The notes: generated by a model from the letters alone, not told the origin. DNA of 64,000 nt from Candidatus Zixiibacteriota bacterium (GCA_036480375.1 JAZGGI010000049.1:1-64000), one strand, 5' to 3'; counted from the first letter of the stretch, positions 8,894 to 18,174 are shown. Made by a program: numbers and translations.

Positions 8894-11023
8894 TTAATTA
8901 TAACAGGGTGCATCGCCGCCTTTAAAGATATGATTTACCAGATAAACAACATCACCTATATTTACATCACCGTCGCAATTGGAATCGCCGGCTTCAATAG
9001 GTTGAGGAGGCGGGCCTCCTTTGAAAACAGTATTGATTATATATACTGGATCACCAACATTGACATCACCATCATTGTTTGCATCGCCGGATTGATAGGT
9101 CGGAAGATTCATTGACATCACCAAGAAGGCATCCCTATCAGCGATAAAAAGATTATCCCCCACAGGTTTTACACTATATGTCCTGCCCTGGGTGTCAATT
9201 TGACCGACAAAATATGGATCGCTGATATCGGCAATATTATAGATTGAAAATCCGAGCAATTCATTTGGGATAAACATAAAATCGCCACTAAAGCTCGGCT
9301 CGTGGCGAAAATATGTATCGAGATGTCCTACCAATATGGGATTTGCCGGATCGGATACATCAAGAATATCAGTCCCTCGTACAGAAGATTGACTGCTAAT
9401 AAACGCATAATTATCGTGGAATGCCGTAATATACGGTCTGGATATTTCATAACTGCTAACCACTATCGGCGACACCGGATCGGAAATATCCACAATATGG
9501 ACGACGTCTGGTCTGTTATAACTAATGTATGCGTAATTCCCATTAATATTGACATTTCTAATCTGATGTCCGCTCTCTATGTCACCGATATATTCGGGGG
9601 TATAAATCCCGCTTACAGTTGGGTGATTTAGATTCGACAAATCAAGGATATATTTTTTGTCTCCGATAGAATAGTATGCCATCTCTCCCTGTATCGTAAA
9701 GTCACCGCCGTTGCTGGGAAGTTCAGGATTAGAAAATTTCCCAAGAAACGCGGGGTTGGACGGGTCGGAAACATCATAAATTTCAAGTGCGTAATGCGCA
9801 TTTATGTAGGCAATGTTTTCAATTACCTGTATAGAAAATGTCAGACCATTAAGAGGGCGATTCGATAAAGGTATGGGAGATTGCGGATTCGAAATATCTA
9901 CAACTGTGAAACCGGAGCTGTGGTGGGCGATATATGCATAATCACCGGAAACGAATACTTCATTCACCCGGGCTGAATACGGCTCGGACGAAACCATCTC
10001 CAGCTCAGAAGGAACGGATATATCAAATATGACATTACCAACGGAGGTTGTGGCCAGATATTGCCCCGACAAGTCGATTGTCTTAATCCATGCCTGCGTT
10101 TCGATATGATCAATAGTAGGCGGGTAGATCGGGCTCGATACATCAATGGCATATAAATTCCAATTATCTGCTAAATACAATACATCTCCGTCCAGTGCTA
10201 TATTATCGATATGATGAAACTCGTAGTTATTAATCAACTCCGGATTAGCAGGATCAATGATGTCTAAAACATGAAGGCCGGAAGTAATTGGCCAGGCGGT
10301 ATTCAACCAAGGGATATATGCTACCTCTCCTTTGATAGCGACACCATAGTAATTTAAGCCATTGGGATTAATTCCATCATAATCACCGGCGAAATAACCT
10401 ACAAGTGACGGGGCAGTCTGGTCGGAAATATCAAATATTTGCAGGCCGTAATTTTTTTCGACAATGAAGAGATAATTATCCAACAAGGTTACACTGTGAG
10501 GTCTGCCAATCGTACTGATAGTTGATATCAATTCGGGAGAAGCGGGATTGGAAATATCCACCAAGGCGACATCCCTGAATTGCTGTGGAGGGTCAAAAAG
10601 GAAAAGATCCCTACCCAAAAAAGCAACATCGTCTTTAACTGTGATATTTATTGAATAATTTTCTGCTTCAAAAGTACTTTTTATAAGGGGCAAATGGGGA
10701 TCTGAAATATCCACAGAATAAAAACCACCTTCTCTGAAAGATATGTATGCATGTGTGCCCGATATGCCGATCGAGTTACACCCTCTGTCAAGCAACAATC
10801 GAGCCACGATATTTCGGTTCAACGGGTCACTAATATCAACGACCTCAAGACCGTACGCCTTAACATAAAAGGTATAATTACCAGATACAGAGACATCCAT
10901 CGCTTCTCCCCACAGAATACTCGATTCGTAGGTTGCAAAGGAATTGTCAGTGGCCGAGGCCAAAGAAGCAAATAAAACTAAGAAACATAAAAGACGAAAG
11001 GAGTGAGACTGGACATATCGCAT
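8894..11023 (-). CDS. Secreted LVIVD-repeat propeller protein with C-terminal dockerin (paralog 2)
   Basis: 709 residues with the same plan as the 4039-6153 gene: signal peptide ending near LASATD, a long series of LVIVD repeats ('VDISDPxxP' recurring about every 45-50 residues), and a C-terminal dockerin-like pair (GDANNDGDVNVGDPVYIIN and GDSNCDGDVNIGDVVYLVN, then FKGG). Both copies end in a CYN-stop tail. The two paralogs flank the kinase gene, so the arrangement could have come from a duplication with the kinase in between. The protein is likely exported and surface-displayed; the partner is unknown. It has its own promoter and terminator. Confidence 0.85.
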   Translation of the reverse strand: MRYVQSHSFRLLCFLVLFASLASATDNSFATYESSILWGEAMDVSVSGNYTFYVKAYGLEVVDISDPLNRNIVARLLLDRGCNSIGISGTHAYISFREGGFYSVDISDPHLPLIKSTFEAENYSINITVKDDVAFLGRDLFLFDPPQQFRDVALVDISNPASPELISTISTIGRPHSVTLLDNYLFIVEKNYGLQIFDISDQTAPSLVGYFAGDYDGINPNGLNYYGVAIKGEVAYIPWLNTAWPITSGLHVLDIIDPANPELINNYEFHHIDNIALDGDVLYLADNWNLYAIDVSSPIYPPTIDHIETQAWIKTIDLSGQYLATTSVGNVIFDISVPSELEMVSSEPYSARVNEVFVSGDYAYIAHHSSGFTVVDISNPQSPIPLSNRPLNGLTFSIQVIENIAYINAHYALEIYDVSDPSNPAFLGKFSNPELPSNGGDFTIQGEMAYYSIGDKKYILDLSNLNHPTVSGIYTPEYIGDIESGHQIRNVNINGNYAYISYNRPDVVHIVDISDPVSPIVVSSYEISRPYITAFHDNYAFISSQSSVRGTDILDVSDPANPILVGHLDTYFRHEPSFSGDFMFIPNELLGFSIYNIADISDPYFVGQIDTQGRTYSVKPVGDNLFIADRDAFLVMSMNLPTYQSGDANNDGDVNVGDPVYIINTVFKGGPPPQPIEAGDSNCDGDVNIGDVVYLVNHIFKGGDAPCYN

Positions 11024-11100
11024 ACTAACCTCCCCGTGCCATTAAGATGAAATTATAATATACAAACTCCGGCTGAATATTATGCGGTAGTTGTGCTTAC

Positions 11101-11129
11101 ATAATACCGTTAAGGAGTTAAACTGTCAA
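11101..11129 (-). promoter_or_regulatory. Strong sigma70-like promoter of LVIVD gene 2
   Basis: On the minus strand TTGACA, 17 bases, then TATTAT. The start codon lies about 75 bases downstream, behind a GGGGAGG ribosome site like that of the paralog. Confidence 0.65.
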
Positions 11130-11199
11130 GGTTATTTTAATCCCCAAATGCCGAGGAAACTTGTTATTTGATGCTTCGTCGAAATAGGATCCTCGCCCA

Positions 11200-13344
11200 T
11201 CAATTATCGAAAACACCCAATTCCGGGATATGCCCGGTATCGGCGTCGATGCCGATACCGAAATTGTTGTGCCCAAAGTTGGGATTATCTTTATCGAGCG
11301 TGAACCAGATAGCATTGTCTTGATATATCTCGGCCGCCGCCTCTTTGTCATCCTGACGCAGGATGTAATTGTCGGTTCCCGAGGCATCGATGAAAATACC
11401 GGCTGATTTGGCGTAGTATGTATAAGGATTCAATAATTTCGGTTCGGCAAAATCGGGGCGAAATGACGCCGCTCCGAATCCCTGCTGTCCCTCGACATAT
11501 TTATATGTATCCGCGCCGCCCATCTCAAAAAACAGAGCAAACGACCTCAACTGCGCCAAACCATAAGAAATCATCTTCGCCTCATATTCATCGTTTCCGC
11601 CTCTGTCTATAAAAAGAGCATTGGTGAAATCCCAGCCAAACGCCAGAGCCGCTCCGGCCGTCTCGTACAGAATATGCTTATCATCGCCCGCCTCGTCGAT
11701 TAACGCGGCATTGCAAAAATGCGCCCCGGAAGCCTGAGTAAAATAAACCGATTTATATAAATCATCCCCCTCGCCGTCGTAGCAGATCCCTGTCCCAAAC
11801 CAGTAGCCGCAGCCCAAAGACCAATTGCCGGATATATATTGATCATCTCCCGAAATATCGACAATAACGCCCAGACCCCCGGCATAGCTATGTCCATCCG
11901 ACCCATCACCACGGCGGCCAAATCCGACTCCCTGGGCGTTGTTGCTGTTGATTACATGCTCACTGTGATAATCGCCCCGATCTACGACACTCGAATATGG
12001 CTCAGCCGTATAAACATCATTTCCCGAATAATCGGCCAGAATGCCAATCCCGCCACCGATACCGCCCATACCCTGACCATCGCCATACAGATAATAATCA
12101 TCATTGCCGGCGGCGTCAATGCATAGACCGATACCAAAATATCCGCATCCCTGAGCCGATGTTTCCGCTTTATAATCGTCAACTCCTTCTTTATCGAATA
12201 AAATGCCGATTCCAAATAGCCCCGCGCCCTGCGAGAAGACTTTGCCACGATAACGATCCGAACCGGAAACGTCATAACAAACTCCAATTCCCAATATACC
12301 GGCCCCGAATGAAATATCGTTACTGTTGGCAGTCGAATAGTTATCATTGCCATCCAGGTCGATCAAAACCGAAACTCCCCGGTCATATCGGCTTGTTGCC
12401 CCGGCTGAGCCCGTATAGTTGTCATCGCCGCCAAAATCGACAATCAAAAAACAATTATTGCCGTCAATCTGATTATTTTCCGTTCCGTTAATGACGATTC
12501 GTCCATAGGGAGTATCAAAATCCAATTCAAAATCTTCAGAGAATTCTAAATTTAGGTCAGAAACTGCTTTTTCAAATTGTTCCGCCGCTGCCACGGCCTT
12601 AAGACCGCCATAAAAAAGAGATTCAAAATCAATCAATCCGGCGGCATCGTCCAGTTCCGGATAATATTTTTGCCCATCGGCTTGAGTTTCGGATAAATCG
12701 CGTATTTGAAAAATTTTGTTGCGGATATCTTCAGATATATTTCTGATTCCCAAATCACGCCAGTAATATGCCTCCCGCAGATTCTCAACCAATTGACCCA
12801 GCAATAATCTTATTTCCAGAGGAATCGTTTCTGTCAGTTCTTCCAATTCAGCAATTGAATCGGTAAATCCATAACGCTGACCGAATGAAATGAATTTTGT
12901 TTTTTCACCGGCGGCCAAAAATATATTCTCAACCGCCCTCACAAACGGTTTTAGACTGTCGGGAGCTTCAACAAGGTTAGCGCCGTAAGACCTCATCCCG
13001 CCGAGTTTCCGTTCAACTCCGAGAAAAAATGTCAGTTGATAAAGATTATCATCAAGCGAATCGAGCCGTTCGGGGTCGCAATAGATTCGCATCGCCTCCC
13101 CGAAAGATTTCCCGAAATCGTACAGCTTGAGAGGTTCGGCGAATAAATCATCAAATGATTTTAATCTGTATGGGACATCATTGGGAAATCGCGTCCAGTA
13201 TCCTTTGGGCTGATAACCGATATCTTCTCTCGTAAATCCTATCGAATCAAGAGCCTGACTCAGCAAATCCATTTCATTCTGACCAAAGACAGCCCCACTC
13301 ATAATCATAATAGCTACCAAAGCCACACCAAACAGCTTCATCAT
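11200..13344 (-). CDS. Large secreted protein with a Gly/Asp-rich tandem repeat, family not recognised
   Basis: 714 residues from the chosen start. An upstream in-frame start at 13425 exists, but ATG at 13344 is followed at once by a signal peptide (KLFGVALVAIMIMSGAVFG) and is preceded by GGAGGGA. Residues about 25-280 are a helical region. From about 280 to 660 runs a repeat of roughly 35-45 residues, with the pattern 'GxGIGILxDxxGNDDYxAxxxxQG', in nine or ten diverged copies. The Asp/Asn-rich turns (GGDDNY, DGNDNY, SGSDRY, AGNDDY, SGNDVY, SGDDQY, EGDDLY, GGNDEY) recall calcium-binding beta-roll turns but do not match the RTX nonapeptide. A solenoid or beta-roll fold is inferred. No catalytic motif is seen. 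It is downstream of the LVIVD/kinase block on the same strand. Confidence 0.8.
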   Translation of the reverse strand: MMKLFGVALVAIMIMSGAVFGQNEMDLLSQALDSIGFTREDIGYQPKGYWTRFPNDVPYRLKSFDDLFAEPLKLYDFGKSFGEAMRIYCDPERLDSLDDNLYQLTFFLGVERKLGGMRSYGANLVEAPDSLKPFVRAVENIFLAAGEKTKFISFGQRYGFTDSIAELEELTETIPLEIRLLLGQLVENLREAYYWRDLGIRNISEDIRNKIFQIRDLSETQADGQKYYPELDDAAGLIDFESLFYGGLKAVAAAEQFEKAVSDLNLEFSEDFELDFDTPYGRIVINGTENNQIDGNNCFLIVDFGGDDNYTGSAGATSRYDRGVSVLIDLDGNDNYSTANSNDISFGAGILGIGVCYDVSGSDRYRGKVFSQGAGLFGIGILFDKEGVDDYKAETSAQGCGYFGIGLCIDAAGNDDYYLYGDGQGMGGIGGGIGILADYSGNDVYTAEPYSSVVDRGDYHSEHVINSNNAQGVGFGRRGDGSDGHSYAGGLGVIVDISGDDQYISGNWSLGCGYWFGTGICYDGEGDDLYKSVYFTQASGAHFCNAALIDEAGDDKHILYETAGAALAFGWDFTNALFIDRGGNDEYEAKMISYGLAQLRSFALFFEMGGADTYKYVEGQQGFGAASFRPDFAEPKLLNPYTYYAKSAGIFIDASGTDNYILRQDDKEAAAEIYQDNAIWFTLDKDNPNFGHNNFGIGIDADTGHIPELGVFDN

Positions 13345-13566
13345 ATCTCCCTCCAATATTATTACCAGCCCAATGTATATGCAAATGCAGGATTCATTTC
13401 CACTAAAATTGCTTGCGTATCCCAATGTGGCCTACAGGATTTTGTAAAAATCAATTTTAAACTATCCGTAAGTGGTTGAAAAATAAGACCCAATATATTC
13501 CCTCCCTTATTGTTAAGTATGTTTGTTTCAAGTGATGGTTAAAAAAATAAAATAAGTGTTTTTTTC

Positions 13567-13595
13567 TTGCGCTTAAATATTCAAAATCGTAAATA
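13567..13595 (+). promoter_or_regulatory. Candidate promoter of the outer-membrane protein gene
   Basis: TTGCGC, 17 bases, TAAATA, in the 380-base AT-rich gap before the 13827 gene. The match is moderate. It would give a leader of about 230 bases containing a hairpin and a tiny open frame. Confidence 0.35.
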
Positions 13596-13659
13596 CTGCT
13601 CGATTTTTAAGCTAATTGGAAAAATTAGAATATAGGGACAGAGGAATCAGGGAAGATAT

Positions 13660-13691
13660 CTCATCAAAATGGATATCTCTATTTTGACGAG
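13660..13691 (+). promoter_or_regulatory. Leader hairpin upstream of the outer-membrane protein gene
   Basis: Eleven-base stem CTCATCAAAAT/ATTTTGACGAG (one G-U pair). An overlapping alternative stem AGATATC/GGATATCT could form instead, so two structures exclude each other. A regulatory role is inference. Confidence 0.35.
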
Positions 13692-13711
13692 AAAATCATG
13701 GAGGACTTTAT

Positions 13712-13747
13712 ATGAAGTATTTCGTTGGATATTCTTCAGGCCATTAA
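13712..13747 (+). CDS. Possible 11-residue leader peptide
   Basis: ATG at 13712 with GGAGG seven bases upstream encodes MKYFVGYSSGH, then stop. It lies 79 bases ahead of the outer-membrane protein gene and right after a hairpin. It may be a chance frame. The good ribosome site is the only support. Confidence 0.25.
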   Translation: MKYFVGYSSGH

Positions 13748-13826
13748 TAACTTTTAATCGTAAATGGAGAAATCCATCTTCTTAAATTGAGATTAACTAA
13801 CTACACCTAAACAAAGAAGGTACAAA

Positions 13827-14996
13827 ATGAGAAAGTTGCTAATTATTACATTAATCGCTTTGCTGGCCGGAAGCTTCGTTATGGCCAGTGATACCCGGGT
13901 AACTACCATGGGTGGCGTCAACAACATCGTCAAGGACGATGCCAATATTTGGCTTTATCCGTCAACCATTAATCAGTACCCCGGCTTATTTTCAACTGAA
14001 ATCATGACGGGCAATCAATGGATGGCTGGCGCCAACCTCGGATTTAACGAAGACAATCCGTGGGTATTGGGCGCTTATTTTTCAAAATTGGAATATTCAC
14101 ATAGTATTTTTGATGCCTACGGAAGTGGAACTAATGCAGATAATAGGCTAAATCTAATATACGGTAGAAATTTCAATGATATGCCGTTTGGTTTTTCTCT
14201 AAGCTATTTTAAGACTGGCTCAAAGGTTGAAAATGACGTTATCATCGGCAATAACGAAAGAGCTTTGACAAAGTTTGGCTTGGGATTTGGACTTTCTCCA
14301 ATGGAAGGAAAACTCGATTTATTACTCGAATTTACTACGACATCCTGGACCGACAAAGCCTATAATCTTACCGAAGATGCTGTATTAGATATGACGAAGC
14401 CGTCTGGTAATACAGAAATATCATTTTTGTTCCGTTACTGGATGGATCCTATGGGTAAATGTATGTTGGTTCCTCATGGCGGCTTACACTTGGATAAGCA
14501 AGGTCTGGAACTATATTCTGACGGAGTCCTTACAAACACCTATACCAACAAGGAAACTCGATTTGAATTGGGACTTGGAATGAATTACGAAGCGAAGGAA
14601 GATGTTTTGGTTGTTACCGATTTTGGTTTCATGATTGAATCGACCAGCTACAAGAATGAGCCTGAGGGAGCATCAGCTATAGAATCTAAAATGAACACCA
14701 AAACAATTCCATTTTTCAAAATTGGAATCGACGCCAAAGTCTTTAAATGGATGGATTTCCGAGCCGGTGTAAGTAATGACTGGGAAGGCTATACCAGTGA
14801 ACCCTCTGATGTAATGAAAAACTCATCTTCAACAGCCTCAACGATGACATATTTAGGCGCCGGGTTCCATTGGGGTGATTTTGAAATTGACGCCAGCGTC
14901 AATCCCTCATTTTTGAATAATGGTCCCGATTTCATTACCGGTACGTCAACCCCGGGATGGGCCAATATGGTATCTGTTTTATACTGGTTTGACTAA
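13827..14996 (+). CDS. Outer-membrane beta-barrel protein, family not assigned
   Basis: 389 residues. The signal peptide (RKLLIITLIALLAGSFVMA) is followed by a mature chain rich in alternating amphipathic strands (for example AGANLGFNEDNPWVLGAYFSKL, FKIGIDAKVFKWMDFRAGVS). It ends in the aromatic-rich strand ANMVSVLYWFD, close to the C-terminal phenylalanine rule for barrel proteins. The N-terminus of the mature chain (DTRVTTMGGVNNIVKDDANIWLYPSTI) resembles the start of FadL/PorV-like and 'OmpP1-type' proteins of FCB bacteria, but I cannot place it more closely. Transport or structural role unknown. It is monocistronic and ends at a strong shared terminator. AAGAAGG precedes the ATG. Confidence 0.7.
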   Translation: MRKLLIITLIALLAGSFVMASDTRVTTMGGVNNIVKDDANIWLYPSTINQYPGLFSTEIMTGNQWMAGANLGFNEDNPWVLGAYFSKLEYSHSIFDAYGSGTNADNRLNLIYGRNFNDMPFGFSLSYFKTGSKVENDVIIGNNERALTKFGLGFGLSPMEGKLDLLLEFTTTSWTDKAYNLTEDAVLDMTKPSGNTEISFLFRYWMDPMGKCMLVPHGGLHLDKQGLELYSDGVLTNTYTNKETRFELGLGMNYEAKEDVLVVTDFGFMIESTSYKNEPEGASAIESKMNTKTIPFFKIGIDAKVFKWMDFRAGVSNDWEGYTSEPSDVMKNSSSTASTMTYLGAGFHWGDFEIDASVNPSFLNNGPDFITGTSTPGWANMVSVLYWFD

Positions 14997-15021
14997 AAAT
15001 CTCACTTCTTAGATTGACACC

Positions 15022-15057
15022 AAAAAAAACCCCGCCGAAATTTGGCGGGGTTTTTTT
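15022..15057. terminator. Bidirectional rho-independent terminator
   Basis: A-run, then CCCCGCC/GGCGGGG stem, then a seven-T run, lying between the plus-strand barrel gene and the minus-strand lipoprotein gene. It works in both directions by sequence. Confidence 0.9.
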
Positions 15058-15078
15058 GATTGCCGATTTTATATTATG

Positions 15079-15603
15079 CTAATTGGTTGATAAATTAATC
15101 GTAGAAAAACCTGCTAATTTTGCCTTTTCTTCCTGAGACAGGAGTTCAAAATCAAAAATTAATACAGCATCATCTGATTCATTTATGGAAATCTGTCCAA
15201 TCGTTTTTTCCGATAAAGTAGCGCTTAACTCATCCGGCGACAGCTTGTATGCGGCGCCATTGGAAAAATCCACAATTAAACCAATTAATCCTCCAAACAC
15301 GATATTACCCCAAATCCATCCATCTGATTTTCTGGAAATTATCAGTTCAACCGGTTCATATCCCTCTTTTGCGATAAATGCCTTATATTCCCGCTTCCTT
15401 TTTAACTCAATTGAGCAGGGTGTTTCACACCAGCCATATGATACTCCCATGGCGTCCTTTACCTCAACTACGGCGCCGGAAGGCGAAGTTTGGAATTTCA
15501 CATTTTGCTTGCTACCATGAATAATCGAGGCACAACCCGCAAACACTAACGATAGTACAATAATGATGATTAGATAGGTTACGTGAACTTTCTGCATATT
15601 CAA
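15079..15603 (-). CDS. PEGA-like lipoprotein
   Basis: 174 residues. A hydrophobic N-terminus ends in a lipobox (VFAGC, Cys at about 25), so it is probably a lipoprotein. The domain CASIIHGSKQNVKFQTSPSGAVVEV ... TPCSIELKRKREYKAFIAKEGYEPVEL is the pattern of PEGA/'CASI' lipoproteins. A short Gly-rich hydrophobic segment follows (WGNIVFGGLIGLIVDF), typical of this group. These proteins are found at the envelope; the exact job is not known. Monocistronic, with its 3' end at the shared terminator. Confidence 0.75.
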   Translation of the reverse strand: MNMQKVHVTYLIIIIVLSLVFAGCASIIHGSKQNVKFQTSPSGAVVEVKDAMGVSYGWCETPCSIELKRKREYKAFIAKEGYEPVELIISRKSDGWIWGNIVFGGLIGLIVDFSNGAAYKLSPDELSATLSEKTIGQISINESDDAVLIFDFELLSQEEKAKLAGFSTINLSTN

Positions 15604-15854
15604 TCCCTTTCAGATTAAAAAAAATTGAAATTGCCATACCCAATAGCCAGACACATGATGAAAGTATACTATTTTATCTGTCTTTGGGCAAGTAATATAA
15701 TAACAATTTTTAAAACTGACTCATACGAACACTTTTGCGTATAGTGCACGGTATTGCATAGTTGGATTGGACATGGCCATACTGGACCTATAATGCATTT
15801 CTCAATGTTAATGAATGACTTACATGAGTATTACGAGCAATAAATAATATCAAA

Positions 15855-15900
15855 AAACGCTCCCCATCCAATCTACGGTTGAGGCATGGGGTTTGCGTTT
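15855..15900 (+). other. Stem-loop in the leader of the 15934 gene
   Basis: AAACGC and CCCCA pair with TGGGG and GCGTTT, separated by an internal bulge, with a loop of about 20 bases. It lies 33 bases upstream of the start codon. No known riboswitch consensus was recognised. It may be a leader structure or a terminator without a T-run. Confidence 0.3.
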
Positions 15901-15933
15901 ACCCTTCCCAGATGACAACTTCAAGGAGGTTTG

Positions 15934-16554
15934 ATGCTGGCTCAAAATTATAGACGTGGTTTTGCGCAGGAATACCTTAAGACAATGTCCGAACCGCGGG
16001 TCAAGTCTGATGACAACGGGTTCTATATGATGACAATTTCGGAAAACGTAAAAGTCTATTTTGACGATTTTTATTATTTTTTGGAAAACAGCTATGAGCG
16101 CTGCATGACCGAGCTGACGCGAATCGACCAGAAATTAACCGAATATTCCAGCGACTGGACCGAAACCGTCGCCTATTATGCCGCCTCAAAAATTATTCTC
16201 GAATTAGTCGCCAAAAATATACGGTCGTTTTATACCGACGGCTCCAATTTTGGAGTTATCATGACGCCCTGGTGTTTCGGCACCGTTATCCTGGAAAAAG
16301 TAGAGACATATAATGAGCGCCTTGCCAAAGGGCAGGTGATCGACGCCAAATTAGCGGATAATCCGTATTACGTCATAAAATACATTGAAGAAATCTACAA
16401 GAAGCAGCTTTTGAATCTCTTTGATTTTCCCGAAGAAGCCTTCAAAATGCGCTGGCAATACAGCGAACTTCTCAAGAGATATTCAAATGTCCTGAAAAAC
16501 ATTTCCGGCTCTTTGCAATCGGTCTTAATGATGATCAAGAGTTACGGAGTTTAA
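15934..16554 (+). CDS. Uncharacterised cytoplasmic helical protein
   Basis: 206 residues from ATG at 15934. AAGGAGGT lies four bases upstream; a TTG just before would sit on the ribosome site and was rejected. No signal peptide or membrane segment is present. The sequence is mostly helical, with charged stretches, and has conserved-looking aromatic clusters (FDDFYYFLENSYERCM, GVIMTPWCFGTVI). I do not recognise a family. It precedes the HD-GYP gene but is separated from it by its own terminator, so it is likely transcribed alone. Confidence 0.75.
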   Translation: MLAQNYRRGFAQEYLKTMSEPRVKSDDNGFYMMTISENVKVYFDDFYYFLENSYERCMTELTRIDQKLTEYSSDWTETVAYYAASKIILELVAKNIRSFYTDGSNFGVIMTPWCFGTVILEKVETYNERLAKGQVIDAKLADNPYYVIKYIEEIYKKQLLNLFDFPEEAFKMRWQYSELLKRYSNVLKNISGSLQSVLMMIKSYGV

Positions 16555-16594
16555 ATATAAAAATATCGCTTCCTCATAGCTTGTTTTTTTTGCT

Positions 16595-16622
16595 GACCCG
16601 TCTGATTTCAGGCGGGTTTTTT
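16595..16622 (+). terminator. Rho-independent terminator
   Basis: GACCCGTCTGA/TCAGGCGGGT stem with one G-U pair, then a T-run, 40 bases after the stop of the 15934 gene. Confidence 0.85.
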
Positions 16623-16705
16623 ATAAAAAAAATATTCTAACCAACCGATACATTTATAGATAAGAATAATAACCATAATTAACCTCAGGGTAATATTTAC
16701 TTATT

Positions 16706-17689
16706 ATGGGTGTCATAAGCAAATCAACGGCGGTAAAAGAAAAATTCCTGCCTGTTTATCTGGAAGCGTTGCGGGTCGATACTATCGTCGAGTTTGATCT
16801 CTATATCAAAATCGGCCGAGACCTGATACTCTACCGCTCATCTAATTTGCCCTTCACCGAAAAAACCCGCACCAATCTGCTCGATAACAACGTTAAGACC
16901 CTCTACGTTCCCACCGGCGAGCGTGAACAATATCAGAAATATATTGAGGGCAATATCAACCAGATCTTAAAAGATGATTCCATAAATCCCACGGCCAAAG
17001 CCGGAATAGTTTATAGCAGCACCAAGCTTCTCGTCAGGGACGTTTTGGCCAATCCCACGTTGGGCAAAAATATCCAGCGCAGTAAATCAATGATAGAATC
17101 GTCGGTAGGATACATTCTGCGTGAAAAACAGGCTTTTTATAATATGCTCAAAGTAATGTCGTTTGACTATTATACCTATACCCATTCCGTCAACGTCTGT
17201 ACTTTCTCGGTCGCCTTCGCCCGGCATCTGGGATACGACGACGAGGAATTTTTAAATCATCTTGGAGTCGGGGCTTTGTTACACGATGTCGGCAAGACCA
17301 AAATCTCCGATCGGATTCTTAATAAACGAGGCGCTCTCAACCCATCCGAAATGTCCCTGATTAAAAAACACCCTGAATGGGGACAGGAGATGCTCGAAAA
17401 AACACGTATGCTAAACACCGATTCAATATATCCGATAATCCAGCATCATGAACGAGAAGACAGCTCCGGCTACCCTTACGGATATAAAGGCAATGATATC
17501 CATATCACCGGTAAAATCGTTGGTCTGGCCGATACGTTTGATGCCATGACTACCGAACGGGTTTATCAGAAAGCGGTCGATACCTACCCGGCTTTGAAAT
17601 CGTTGTTTACCTCCGAAGGTCTTTTTGAACGCAAACTCCTCGAGGAATTCGCCGTGTTGATGGGTCCGTCCGACCTGATGAAGCTCTAA
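16706..17689 (+). CDS. HD-GYP domain cyclic-di-GMP phosphodiesterase
   Basis: 327 residues. The N-terminal ~120 residues resemble the DUF3391-like region that often precedes HD-GYP. The HD-GYP domain (about 145-325) has HSVNVCTFSVAFA, the metal HD in LLHDVGKTKI, KKHPEWG, the HHE motif (QHHERED) and the GYP motif (SSGYPYGYKGNDI). The usual DG before SGYP is DS here. It is expected to hydrolyse cyclic-di-GMP to pGpG or GMP in the cytoplasm, affecting motility or adhesion; motA/motB are in the same window. There is no receiver domain. The start has no clear Shine-Dalgarno and is less certain than the domain call. Confidence 0.9.
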   Translation: MGVISKSTAVKEKFLPVYLEALRVDTIVEFDLYIKIGRDLILYRSSNLPFTEKTRTNLLDNNVKTLYVPTGEREQYQKYIEGNINQILKDDSINPTAKAGIVYSSTKLLVRDVLANPTLGKNIQRSKSMIESSVGYILREKQAFYNMLKVMSFDYYTYTHSVNVCTFSVAFARHLGYDDEEFLNHLGVGALLHDVGKTKISDRILNKRGALNPSEMSLIKKHPEWGQEMLEKTRMLNTDSIYPIIQHHEREDSSGYPYGYKGNDIHITGKIVGLADTFDAMTTERVYQKAVDTYPALKSLFTSEGLFERKLLEEFAVLMGPSDLMKL

Positions 17690-17756
17690 TTCATTCATTT
17701 TAATCTTGTGACAATTGCCTCTCATTCCCTATACTCAATGCAAAAAGTGAGGGAGT

Positions 17757-18143
17757 ATGCAAAAAACAATCATCGCAACCAACGCCGCCCCCAAAGCAAT
17801 TGCGGCCTATAATCAGGCAATAGCGGTTGAAGGGGCAAAATTGCTTTTCATCTCCGGCCAGATAGGTCTTGATCCGCAAACAATGAAAATGGTCGAAGGA
17901 GGCGTTTCAGCCGAAGCCAAACAGGTGCTTGAAAATCTCGGCGGCATCCTCAAAGCAGCCGGGGGCGGCTACGGTTCGGTCGTCAAAGCGACCATATATC
18001 TGGCCGATATAAACGATTTCGCGGCGGTCAATGAAATCTACGCCTCGTATTTTGAAAATGATCCTCCGGCGCGCGCGGCTTTTGCCGTAGCGGCTTTGCC
18101 CTTGGGCGCCCGGGTGGAAATCGAAGCGATTGCCGCGTTATAG
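17757..18143 (+). CDS. ridA: RidA family reactive enamine/imine deaminase
   Basis: 128 residues, the normal length for the RidA (YjgF/UK114) family, which hydrolyses 2-aminoacrylate and related reactive imines released by PLP enzymes. The conserved parts are AIAAYNQAIAVEGAKLLFISGQIGLDPQT, VVKATIYLADINDFAAVNEIYASYF, PARAAFAVAALPLGARVEIEAIA. The substrate Arg is in PPARAAF and the Glu near the C-terminus is in EIEAIA. It follows the HD-GYP gene by 67 bases; a GAGGG ribosome site precedes the ATG. Confidence 0.95.
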   Translation: MQKTIIATNAAPKAIAAYNQAIAVEGAKLLFISGQIGLDPQTMKMVEGGVSAEAKQVLENLGGILKAAGGGYGSVVKATIYLADINDFAAVNEIYASYFENDPPARAAFAVAALPLGARVEIEAIAAL

Positions 18144-18174
18144 AGCTTAATTTCCTATTCGGGATTTATCTGAT

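Noticed and set aside
11997-12491. Long frames on the plus strand opposite the repeat protein
   Set aside because: They are antisense shadows of a low-complexity repeat gene, rich in His/Arg/Asn without structure.
15855-15930. Riboswitch (GEMM-like) upstream of the 15934 gene
   Set aside because: Only a single bulged hairpin is seen; the conserved GEMM loops are absent.
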